Under the pieces are notes generated by a model. It saw only the letters and a list, made by a program, of their open reading frames with translations, did no database searches and was not told the DNA's origin. From Bacteroidota bacterium (GTDB taxonomy: Bacteria > Bacteroidota > Bacteroidia > Bacteroidales > JADFUO01), in the NCBI GenBank assembly GCA_030610255.1, contig JAUWSB010000005.1, positions 1 through 32,970 of the forward strand: a stretch of DNA of 32,970 nucleotides. The letters are read 5' to 3'. Shown here in pieces: positions 1-6,446 of this stretch. Every line of letters starts with the position of its first letter. The stretch's first letter is position 1. The position numbers were made by a program, and so were the translations under genes.

Positions 1-705
1 CCTACTCTTAACTCACGTATTGGCGAAGTTTTACAATTTATTAAACAAAAAAAACCTGATGTTCCGGTTGCAGTTTTAACAAACGGGACTTTGTTTTATC
101 AAAAAAAAGTAAGAACGGAATTACTTAATGCTGACCTTGTGCTACCTTCATTGGATGCTGCCACAGATTTAATTTTTCGGAAAATAAACAGACCTTTTTT
201 TAAACTCAATATTCAAGAGTATATACAGGGACTTCAGGATTTCAGGAATGAATATAAAGGTAAAATATGGCTCGAGGTTTTAATTATTCCCGGCTATAAT
301 GACAGCAAAACAGAATTAAAACTGCTTAAGGAAGTTTTTGAAAAAATCCGACCCGACAGCATACAATTAAATACCCTTGACAGACCCGGAGTTATACCTG
401 ATATCAGGGCAGCAACCAAAATAGAATTGCAACAGATAGCAGACTTCTGGAACCTTAATAATGTTGAAATCATTGCAGCAGCTCCTGAGCGAAAAGATAT
501 TAAATCATATCGTGAAGATATTGAAACTGCAATTTTGGAAACAATATTCAGAAGACCATGTACACTCAATGATCTGGCGAAAATTTTAGGATTACATATT
601 AACGAGGTTAATAAATATCTTGATGTATTGGAAGCAGATCATAAGATTAAATCTGTGCGTCAGGAAAGAGGCTTGTTCTATCAAATTAAACATAAACAGA
701 AATAA
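1..705 (+). CDS. Radical SAM protein with C-terminal winged helix, 5'-truncated by window edge
   Basis: The frame is open from base 1, so the true start lies upstream of the window. The first visible residues, PTLNSRIGEVLQFIK, fit the GEPTL-type strand that follows the CxxxCxxC cluster loop in radical SAM enzymes; the Cys motif itself is off the left edge. The middle keeps the barrel pattern (LTNGTLF, NADLVLPSLDA, LEVLIIPGYND, IQLNTLDRPG) seen in COG0731-type proteins related to wyosine-synthesis enzymes. The last ~50 residues (TLNDLAKILGLHINEVNKYL...) read as a winged-helix domain. In this group the reaction is a radical cleavage or transfer using SAM and a [4Fe-4S] cluster; the substrate cannot be told here. 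It converges with the PIN gene, 47 bp away. The radical SAM call is fairly sure; the specific function is unknown. Confidence 0.65.
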   Translation, partial: PTLNSRIGEVLQFIKQKKPDVPVAVLTNGTLFYQKKVRTELLNADLVLPSLDAATDLIFRKINRPFFKLNIQEYIQGLQDFRNEYKGKIWLEVLIIPGYNDSKTELKLLKEVFEKIRPDSIQLNTLDRPGVIPDIRAATKIELQQIADFWNLNNVEIIAAAPERKDIKSYREDIETAILETIFRRPCTLNDLAKILGLHINEVNKYLDVLEADHKIKSVRQERGLFYQIKHKQK

Positions 706-752
706 AAAATGCATAGAATGGATTCTATTTATAACTGAGATGAAATAAGATA

Positions 753-1280
753 TTATAGTTTAATTCCTTTTTCTTCCAGATATTTTTTAATTGTGTTGTT
801 AGGCAATTTGCTTCCTTTAGATTTTACATTATAAATAAAATAATCGCATTCAGCCTCATTAAGAATTCCTTTTAAAAAAGCTTCAGTAATAAAATCCATA
901 GTAGTAAGATATTTAATATTGTTTTCTTCACAATATAGTTTAATGTCTGATAGATTACTGCTAGCCAATATATCTTTGAAATATCTACAATAGGCCATGC
1001 AAGCACTTTCACCAGAACCAAATGTCCTTTTAAGTTTTGCATATTCCTTTAAAACTTCAAAGTTGCTTGGAAATTCAAGTTCGTGGATTATCTTAAATCG
1101 GATTAGATTTTCAATTTCGGTACGAAGACTTAGAGTAAATATTTCTTTTAAAACATGTTGCAGGATGTAAAGTTTATTTTGGAATATCTTGTTTAAGATT
1201 CCAAGTTGTTCACCTTTACTAAAATGAATAATTACATCAGCATCGAGTAGGATTTTCTTCTTTTTATCAATCTTTATCAC
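753..1280 (-). CDS. PIN-domain protein, third gene of an XRE-ImmA/IrrE-PIN module
   Basis: 175 aa. The N-terminus KKILLDADVIIHF is the first strand of a PIN nuclease fold with acidic D13/D15, followed by E46 (LKEIF), E91 (GSGESACMAY) and a late strand (IKYLTTMDF). PIN proteins are Mg2+-dependent RNases, usually toxins of VapBC-type modules. The start is a GTG at 1278-1280, and the first 14 nt overlap the 3' end of the upstream peptidase gene, which points to translational coupling. Oddity: the stretch where many PIN domains have an Asp pair reads ASSNLSD, so one catalytic acid may be replaced or shifted. It may be the toxin, or an inactive sensor. The PIN fold is likely; activity is uncertain. 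Confidence 0.65.
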   Translation of the reverse strand: MIKIDKKKKILLDADVIIHFSKGEQLGILNKIFQNKLYILQHVLKEIFTLSLRTEIENLIRFKIIHELEFPSNFEVLKEYAKLKRTFGSGESACMAYCRYFKDILASSNLSDIKLYCEENNIKYLTTMDFITEAFLKGILNEAECDYFIYNVKSKGSKLPNNTIKKYLEEKGIKL

Positions 1281-1992
1281 CGTTATTCATACTATTTAAG
1301 ATATCAATACCGATATCATGCATTAATGAAATATAATGACCCTCGGAAATTTTCTCATTGTCGTAGAGTTGTTTAGCCAGTGTGCCATAGTCGCCAATTA
1401 CAAGGTTATTATTACCCGGTTCATATAGAGTTGTATCGTAGCCATAAGCTTTTGCAGTAGATTTAATATTTAAGCAGTATTCGTCAAATATTTTGGGTGA
1501 AATTAAATTTAATTCCTTTAATCGGAATAAAAGAGCCTTTCTGGAACAGGAAAAATAATTTTCAATCTTTAATATGGTTTGTATGCTTATCTTATCTTTT
1601 TTTATTTCAATATCGGGAATGAGATTAATAATTCCGTCTTCGGGCATTAACATATAGGAAGCAAAAACATCTGCAAAATATTCATTCGTATCTCTCTTGT
1701 TAAATAATCCGGTGCAACAATGATGAGGTTTGAAATTATCATCAAAAAATATATGGTAAAGTTCATGGCATATTGTAAAATGTTGCCTGCCTAAAGAATG
1801 ATTAGCATTTATCAGTATAAACTTTTTACTACCTGCCTTGACAGACATTCCCGAAAAATCATCAGTAAGTTCTTTGAATACTGTAATAATATTAAGCTTA
1901 ATTAATAGGCTTTTTAAACGAATTGGGTCATTGTTGCTAAAACCACACTCATTTCTAAATTCAAATGCTTTTTTCTTAATTGAGAACTCCAT
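1267..1992 (-). CDS. ImmA/IrrE-family zinc metallopeptidase
   Basis: 241 aa. The zinc-peptidase motif HELYH (H76, E77, H80) sits in HFTICHELYHIFF. It is followed by NEYFADVFASYMLMP, which holds the third ligand E104 and the family's A-x-x-FA-x-x-L-M-P helix. Family members (COG2856; ImmA of ICEBs1, IrrE/PprI of Deinococcus) cleave a partner XRE repressor to relieve repression. The ATG at 1990-1992 directly abuts the stop of the XRE gene (0-nt gap), so the likely substrate is that XRE protein. The C-terminal ~90 residues (TAKAYGYDTTLYEPGNNN...) are not a domain I recognise and may be the sensing or partner-binding part. Makarova and co-workers predicted XRE-COG2856 pairs as toxin-antitoxin-like modules. 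Confidence 0.85.
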   Translation of the reverse strand: MEFSIKKKAFEFRNECGFSNNDPIRLKSLLIKLNIITVFKELTDDFSGMSVKAGSKKFILINANHSLGRQHFTICHELYHIFFDDNFKPHHCCTGLFNKRDTNEYFADVFASYMLMPEDGIINLIPDIEIKKDKISIQTILKIENYFSCSRKALLFRLKELNLISPKIFDEYCLNIKSTAKAYGYDTTLYEPGNNNLVIGDYGTLAKQLYDNEKISEGHYISLMHDIGIDILNSMNNGDKD

Positions 1993-2331
1993 CTACTTGT
2001 TCAGTTTTTGCATTTTCAAATAATTTAATACTACTCTTTTAAATGAAGCAATATTTTCCAGGTCTGAAGGTTTCAAATAATCACTACGAAAAGCAAAAGC
2101 CAAATTTACATTTTGGATTTTTTTATCTTCTTCAAGCAATTCATCTAACTCAACTCCAAAAAGATTAGCAAGCTTATTTAGGGCTGTTACAGGAATATAC
2201 CTTTTTCCATTTTCATAATAGCTAATAAGCTCCCGTTTTATATTTAAATAATAAGCTAGTTCATTTTGTGAAAGGCCTAATTTATCTCTAAAATAACGGA
2301 TATTTTTACCGATAATTTGTTTTGATTCCAT
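1993..2331 (-). CDS. XRE-family HTH transcriptional regulator
   Basis: 112 aa. A Cro/CI-type HTH spans about residues 8-62: IGKNIRYFRDKLGLSQNELA, then IKRELISYYENGKRYIPVTA and LNKLANLFGVELDELL. The remaining ~45 residues (FAFRSDYLKPSDLENIASFKRVVLNYLKMQK) form a short helical tail that could be a dimerisation or peptidase-recognition segment. It is the first gene of a three-gene minus-strand operon and most likely autoregulates it: the promoter at 2358-2388 lies between two halves of a TGTTAC/GTAACA inverted repeat. Probable antitoxin or repressor degraded by the adjacent ImmA/IrrE peptidase (inference from family behaviour). Confidence 0.88.
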   Translation of the reverse strand: MESKQIIGKNIRYFRDKLGLSQNELAYYLNIKRELISYYENGKRYIPVTALNKLANLFGVELDELLEEDKKIQNVNLAFAFRSDYLKPSDLENIASFKRVVLNYLKMQKLNK

Positions 2332-2352
2332 TTTCTTAAGATAGGTAAATTT

Positions 2353-2398
2353 TGTTACAAAAGTAATACAATATTTCTAATAACCAAATAATGTAACA
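2353..2398 (-). promoter_or_regulatory. Consensus Bacteroidota promoter and candidate operator of the XRE operon
   Basis: On the minus strand TTTG (plus 2385-2388) is followed by exactly 19 nt and then TACTTTTG (plus 2358-2365), matching TTTG-N19-TAnnTTTG. The hexamer TGTTAC at 2353-2358 and its inverse GTAACA at 2393-2398 bracket the promoter. This is a plausible pair of XRE half-sites. The -7 element ends 26 bp from the XRE start codon, so the leader is short. Binding is inferred, not shown. Confidence 0.6.
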
Positions 2399-2426
2399 TT
2401 TTTTTATTAAAAACCCTGCATAAATA

Positions 2427-2494
2427 ATTGATTTTTTATAAATTTAGAAGAATTCTAAACAAAATGTAAAAGTCAATAATATCAATGCTTTCCA
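2427..2494 (+). repeat. 68-bp direct repeat, copy 1
   Basis: Matches 6053-6120 in the same orientation over 68 bp with two mismatches (A/G at 2437 and T/G at 2465). Similarity stops abruptly at both ends as far as I can read. It contains the short palindrome AGAATTCT. Copies 1 and 2 bracket a 3.56-kb accessory segment. Confidence 0.9.
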
Positions 2495-2502
2495 TTAGAT
2501 AA

Positions 2503-2534
2503 TTTGAATAATTAGAATATTTTTCGTAATTTTG
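2503..2534 (+). promoter_or_regulatory. Promoter for the DGR-target-like gene
   Basis: TTTG at 2503-2506, a 20-nt spacer, then TAATTTTG at 2527-2534: a near-perfect Bacteroidota housekeeping promoter. Transcription would begin near 2541, leaving a leader of about 280 nt before the ATG at 2821. The promoter begins 9 bp downstream of repeat copy 1. Confidence 0.55.
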
Positions 2535-2540
2535 GTAAAT

Positions 2541-2820
2541 AAAACTATGAGTATTTGTTTCGTTAAAGAAAACATATTATTAATCAGTGTATTAACAAAA
2601 AACACTGCAATAGACAAAGGCGAAATATAGCGGCATAGTGTAGTATATATTTAGAAGTTACCCAACATTAGCCCAACTTGGAAACACGTGAAAAAAGTGT
2701 TCATAACTTCTGTTTGAAAATCAATTTTTGCGATTTTATAACAATTAGATTTTCAAACTACTAAAAAGTAGTTATATATAATAATAGATAGTTATTTACA
2801 AATAAATTAATTTAAGTAAA
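2541..2820 (+). promoter_or_regulatory. Long structured 5' leader of the secreted variable protein
   Basis: No gene is seen here. Three stem-loops are visible: CAGTGT 2585-2590 with ACACTG 2602-2607; a perfect 11-bp arm GTTTGAAAATC 2712-2722 with GATTTTCAAAC 2748-2758; and AACTACT 2756-2762 with AGTAGTT 2767-2773 around an AAAA loop. The last two share bases 2756-2758, so they are mutually exclusive at the edge, as in a switch or attenuator. A 27-codon ATG frame starts at 2547 but has no support. Confidence 0.4.
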
Positions 2821-3606
2821 ATGAAAAAATTCAAATTATTATTCGTAGCAATCGCAATGATTGCAGGCTACAGCTTAACAGCACAGGTAAGTATTAACAC
2901 CGATGGCACCGATGCAGATGCTTCGGCCATGCTTGATGTAAAAAGCACCGACAAGGGGCTATTAACCCCGCGTATGACCGAAGCCCAGCGCGATGCAATA
3001 AGCAGCCCCGCCACAGGACTAATGATTTATCAAACCGACGGAACGGCCGGTTTTTATTATTACAATGGCTCGGCTTGGACAGCAAGTGGCAGTACCACAT
3101 ACTCCGTAGGCGACTTTGCCCACGGCGGCATTATATTCTGGGTTGACGAAACAGGACAACACAGTTTAGTTTGTGCAAAAACAGACCAAAGCACTGGGGT
3201 AAGATGGGATGCCGGAACTTATGGACATACGCAAGCTAAAGGAGATGGCCCTTTTTCTGGCGAAATGAACACCGCAATTATTATTGCGGCTCATGTGGCA
3301 ATTGGAGATGATTTTTCAACTTATGCAGCGCGTATCTGTAACGAGTTGCAAATTACCGAAGGCGGAAAAACCTATGGCGATTGGTATTTACCATCAAAAG
3401 AAGAATTAAACCTGATGTACCTTAACAAAGCAACCATTGATGCAACAGCAGTGGCAAATAGTGGAAGTGCTTTTGCTAGTGCCGTCTATTGGAGTTCTAC
3501 AGAGTACTATAGCAACTATGCATGGAGACAGTACTTCGGCAATGGCATTCAGGATTACATCTATAAGAACGACACCTACAGGGTGCGTGCAGTTCGGGCT
3601 TTTTAA
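2821..3606 (+). CDS. Secreted DUF1566/FISUMP-like (C-type-lectin-like) protein, probable DGR target
   Basis: 261 aa. Residues 1-21 are a signal peptide (MKKFKLLFVAIAMIAGYSLTAQ region). Residues ~22-90 carry the Bacteroidota surface-protein motif SINTDGTDADASAMLDVKST with KGLLTPRMTEAQRDAI and GFYYYNGSAW. From ~95 on comes a DUF1566/FISUMP-like domain: GDFAHGGIIFWVDETGQHSL, TYGDWYLPSKEELNLMY, then the end YWSSTEYYSNYAW...YRVRAVRAF. That end strongly resembles the C-terminal variable region of DGR-diversified lectin-fold proteins. Role: exported ligand-binding or adhesive protein. The gene is visibly GC-richer than the genes around it (many GCC, CCG and GGC codons), suggesting transfer. It has its own promoter and long leader and ends 20 bp from the convergent SBBP gene. 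No reverse transcriptase or template repeat lies in the window. Confidence 0.75.
   Translation: MKKFKLLFVAIAMIAGYSLTAQVSINTDGTDADASAMLDVKSTDKGLLTPRMTEAQRDAISSPATGLMIYQTDGTAGFYYYNGSAWTASGSTTYSVGDFAHGGIIFWVDETGQHSLVCAKTDQSTGVRWDAGTYGHTQAKGDGPFSGEMNTAIIIAAHVAIGDDFSTYAARICNELQITEGGKTYGDWYLPSKEELNLMYLNKATIDATAVANSGSAFASAVYWSSTEYYSNYAWRQYFGNGIQDYIYKNDTYRVRAVRAF
3481..3606 (+). other. Candidate DGR variable region (VR)
   Basis: Forty-one codons plus the stop. Nearly all non-framework codons end in C or T and are one or two first/second-position changes from AAC or AAT: TAC, TAT, TAT, TAC, GGC, ATT, GAT, TAC, ATC, TAT, GAC, ACC, TAC. Framework codons (TGG AGT TCT at the start, GTG CGT GCA GTT CGG at the end) are A-poor. 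This is the pattern left by adenine-specific mutagenic retrohoming from an AAY-rich template. The A-poor end (3582-3603) would be the initiation-of-mutagenic-homing site. Confidence 0.55.
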
Positions 3607-3626
3607 CAATTTATCTATTTAACTAT

Positions 3627-5486
3627 TTAATAAATAATCATTCTTTTAGAACGAACTTCCTTTCCGGCAGTGAGGTTTACTACGAATATCCCTTTACCAA
3701 CTTCTTTACCGGAATAGTCCTTTCCATCCCATGAAATCACATGCCGGCCTGCTTTAAAAGTGTTATCTGCCAGTGATATAATTTTCTTTCCAAACATTCC
3801 ATAGATGTCGATAATCACATGGGACGATTCAGGCAATTGAAAAGAAATGTATGTTGAATGGCTGAATGGATTGGGGAAGTTCTGAAAAAGTACGAGTCCG
3901 TTTTCATCATGTCTATCCATTGAAGGGTAAATCCCGACGTACTGAGCAGAGAGGTCTTTGTCCATTATTGCAATAAAGGCATCATAATTGCCATTAAAGG
4001 ATTCATCATATGCTCCCGGGGTAGTTGGAAAATCATTAGAAGAGGCATTTCCTGCAACAATAATATTATCATCTTCCGAAAATATGAGTTCAAGCCCGAA
4101 ATCATAAAAATAACCACCAAGAAAAGTTGAAGCGTTTAATTTGCTAAGGTCATCGCTCATTCTTGAAATATATACATCTGTTTCTCCATTAAAGCTGGTA
4201 TCATATGAATGCGCTGTCATAGGGAAATCCTCTCCGCCTGCCATCCCGGTAATAAATACATCACCACTGGATGCATCATACAGTATATCCCGGCATTCAT
4301 CCCAGTCGCTGCTTCCGAGGAAGGTACAAGCAATTAGATTCTCAAGTTTAGAGTCTAAAAGTCCGGCATACCCGTCATAAATACCAAAATTGAAACTTGT
4401 ATCAAATGCTCCTGATGTATATGGAAAGTTATTGGAATCTGTAAAACCGCATACATAAATATTTCCTGTACTATCGAAGTCCATTGAAAAGGCATTGTCA
4501 TGGTGATTACCTCCAATAAAAGTGGATGCCAATAAAGTATCCAGATCATTGCCAAATATAGAGATGTAAGCATCACTATGTCCGTTGAATGTAGGGTCAT
4601 ATGCATTAGGTGTAGCATGAAAGTCAGGTGACCCGGTATTACCGCATATGCATATATTATTATCACGGTCAATGATCATATCAATTACCTGTTCCCAGGC
4701 AGATCCGCCAAAATAGGTTGATGAAAGTAGTTCCGACAAATCTTCCGATAGTTTTGAAATGAATACGTCGTTGGCATTATCCATGCCCCCTGTTGTACTG
4801 TAAGCATTTGGCGTTACAGGAAAATCTCCTGATAGTGTTCCTCCTGTAACAATGATATTTCCATTGGTATCAATGGCCATTCTGACATGGTGGAAGCGTT
4901 CAGATAATGAACCTCCAAGAAATGTTGAAGCCAGCAGTTCATCCAGGTCCGGACTAAAGATTGAAATGAAGATATCCCCTTGTCCGTATTCGTTATCATT
5001 ATAGGTCTGGTCGTAAGTTCCCTCTGTGGTTGGAAAATCAGTAGAGGTGGTAAAACCGGTAATACAAATATTCCCGTTTTCGTCAATTACGATTGATGAA
5101 GCACAGTCCTCGTTTGATCCTCCGATATAAGTAGAAGCAATCAGATATGACAAAGTAGGATCAAGCCTGGCAACGAATGACTCGGATGGTCCGCCTGCAT
5201 AATTAGGTTGATATGTCCCTGGTGTGACAGGGAAGTCGTTAGATTCTGTCGCGCCACAGATGTAGATATCCCCGTTTGGATGCATGACAAATCCAAGTTG
5301 GTCAATATCTGTAACGAATAATTCTCCCGATCCTCCACCAAGGAAAGTGGAAAAAAACAGGGCTTTGGAAGAGGACAATGATTGCGAATAAGTTTTATCG
5401 CAGAATAAGTAAACCAACATCAGTAAAGAAGTAAAGAATAAAATCTTTCTAAAATACATTTTCAAGAGTAAATGATGTGTATCCAT
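3627..5486 (-). CDS. SBBP-repeat cell-surface protein with T9SS type A sorting domain
   Basis: 619 aa. Seven repeats of an SBBP beta-propeller-type unit are marked by the recurring STFLGG-like strand (FSTFLGGG, ASTYIGGSNED, ASTFLGGSLSE, SSTYFGGSAWE, ASTFIGGNHHD, ACTFLGSSDWD, ASTFLGGYFYD), each with DxxGNIxxxGxTxSxDFPxTPxAYD. The last ~85 residues (FQNFPNPFSHSTYISFQLPE ... GKGIFVVNLTAGKEV) are a T9SS type A sorting domain, so the protein is exported and anchored or released at the surface. Two starts are possible: GTG/ATG-side residue 1 at 5486, or the Met at 5459 (MYFRKILFFTSLL), which gives a more typical signal peptide; I favour the latter. A -7 element CAAATGTA (minus: TACATTTG) sits at 5546-5553. 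Ligand unknown. Confidence 0.85.
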   Translation of the reverse strand: MDTHHLLLKMYFRKILFFTSLLMLVYLFCDKTYSQSLSSSKALFFSTFLGGGSGELFVTDIDQLGFVMHPNGDIYICGATESNDFPVTPGTYQPNYAGGPSESFVARLDPTLSYLIASTYIGGSNEDCASSIVIDENGNICITGFTTSTDFPTTEGTYDQTYNDNEYGQGDIFISIFSPDLDELLASTFLGGSLSERFHHVRMAIDTNGNIIVTGGTLSGDFPVTPNAYSTTGGMDNANDVFISKLSEDLSELLSSTYFGGSAWEQVIDMIIDRDNNICICGNTGSPDFHATPNAYDPTFNGHSDAYISIFGNDLDTLLASTFIGGNHHDNAFSMDFDSTGNIYVCGFTDSNNFPYTSGAFDTSFNFGIYDGYAGLLDSKLENLIACTFLGSSDWDECRDILYDASSGDVFITGMAGGEDFPMTAHSYDTSFNGETDVYISRMSDDLSKLNASTFLGGYFYDFGLELIFSEDDNIIVAGNASSNDFPTTPGAYDESFNGNYDAFIAIMDKDLSAQYVGIYPSMDRHDENGLVLFQNFPNPFSHSTYISFQLPESSHVIIDIYGMFGKKIISLADNTFKAGRHVISWDGKDYSGKEVGKGIFVVNLTAGKEVRSKRMIIY

Positions 5487-5545
5487 AATAGAATTAGTTT
5501 AAGGGCACCACGAAAAACTATTTTTTCAAATGCCATTGTTTGAAA

Positions 5546-5553
5546 CAAATGTA
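5546..5553 (-). promoter_or_regulatory. -7 promoter element upstream of the SBBP gene
   Basis: Minus-strand TACATTTG fits TAnnTTTG exactly and lies about 60 bp from the upstream start. No clear TTTG was found 19-21 nt further up, so this is a partial match. Confidence 0.35.
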
Positions 5554-5658
5554 TGTAATTTCTTTATAAAAACCTAATTACACCCTCTCTCTTCAAGGGT
5601 CTATTTAATTGAGAATGGTTGTATGATATCAATTTATTTTTTACCAAATTATATACAA

Positions 5659-6069
5659 TTAGTTAATAGAGATAAACTTTTTAGTGATTAAGAAGCTATT
5701 CTCAAATTCAATATTGACAAAGTAAATGCCTTTTGAAAGTTCTTTCGTACTGATATTTATCCTGTTCAAACCTTTTTCCAGTTTTTGAACATATGAGTCA
5801 ATTACTTTCCCTGTAATAGAATATGACGTAACTTTCACAATTTCTTCTTCTGTAACAGTTATTTCAATGTTGGCATAGTTATTTGCAGGATTTGGAAATA
5901 CGTCACTTAAGAAACGAATATTTTCAGGAAGATCATCATATATCCCCATCACAATTTCATCATCATTAATTACGAAACTTATACCATCAATTGAGGGTTT
6001 ACTTATTAAATAATAATCCCTGCTCTCTCTTCTTTTTACATAACTGAATACTATTGATTTTTTGTAAAT
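5659..6069 (-). pseudogene. 3' remnant of a T9SS-sorted protein gene
   Basis: The C-terminal ~80 residues (FLSDVFPNPANNYANIEITV ... GLNRINISTKELSKGIYFVN ... ITKKFISI) form a complete T9SS type A sorting domain. The first possible start codons (GTG 5952, ATG 5949) lie just before this domain with no signal peptide. The same frame stays open upstream without a start (SYVKRRESRDYYLISKPSID GISFVINDDE in two blocks) until a stop at 6070-6072, inside repeat copy 2 (6053-6120). So the gene looks cut at the repeat boundary, leaving only the sorting tail. The original protein cannot be identified. A short expressed ORF from 5952 is possible but would lack an export signal. Confidence 0.7.
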
Positions 6070-6120
6070 TTAGAAGAATTCTAAACAAAAGGTAAAAGTC
6101 AATAATATCAATGCTTTCCA
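6053..6120 (+). repeat. 68-bp direct repeat, copy 2
   Basis: 66 of 68 positions match 2427-2494. Its left edge coincides with the point where the minus-strand T9SS remnant loses coding sense. Sequence beyond 6120 (ATGATTTTATTTTTTA) differs from that beyond copy 1. Confidence 0.9.
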
Positions 6121-6210
6121 ATGATTTTATTTTTTATTTATTATTAGCATGTTTGTAATCTATTGTAAACCAATAAATTTAAACTATAAAAAAATTAAAT
6201 TAAAATATTT

Positions 6211-6238
6211 AAGAGTTTAATATTTGTTTATAATTTTG
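6211..6238 (+). promoter_or_regulatory. Probable rnf operon promoter
   Basis: TAATTTTG at 6231-6238 is a perfect TAnnTTTG element. TTTA at 6208-6211 is one base off TTTG with exactly 19 nt between. It lies in the otherwise gene-free 6070-6446 interval. That interval also holds short AGATTTG/AGATTTA iterations near 6247-6282. Start of transcription would be near 6245, giving a leader of ~200 nt. Confidence 0.5.
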
Positions 6239-6358
6239 CCACCATTAAGATTTAAGATTATAGATTTGAGATTTGAGATTGAATAAGTGCTAATAAATAC
6301 CAATTATACTAATTCTTAACAGGTTTGCGAAGTAAAGCTGTTTAGAAGTAGTTATGCG

Positions 6359-6400
6359 TGCTGAATAGACCTTTAAGGTTTTTTACATTTCTATTCAGCA
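6359..6400 (+). promoter_or_regulatory. Stem-loop in the rnf leader
   Basis: TGCTGAATAGA (6359-6369) pairs perfectly with TCTATTCAGCA (6390-6400) around a 20-nt AU-rich loop, 47 bp before the rnfB start codon. It has no T-run directly after it, so a terminator is less likely than a leader structure or protein site. Confidence 0.45.
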
Positions 6401-6446
6401 TTAGTATAATAAAGATAAATTTAAAATTTAAACAAGTAATAATAAG

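Noticed and set aside
2547-2630. 27-codon ATG frame right after the promoter at 2503-2534
   Set aside because: No ribosome-binding signal, no likeness to a known leader peptide, and composition like the surrounding gap.
3406-3622. Overlapping open frames on both strands at the end of the variable protein gene
   Set aside because: Shadow frames of the GC-richer coding region; the signal peptide, domain motifs and RVRAVRAF end fix the true frame.
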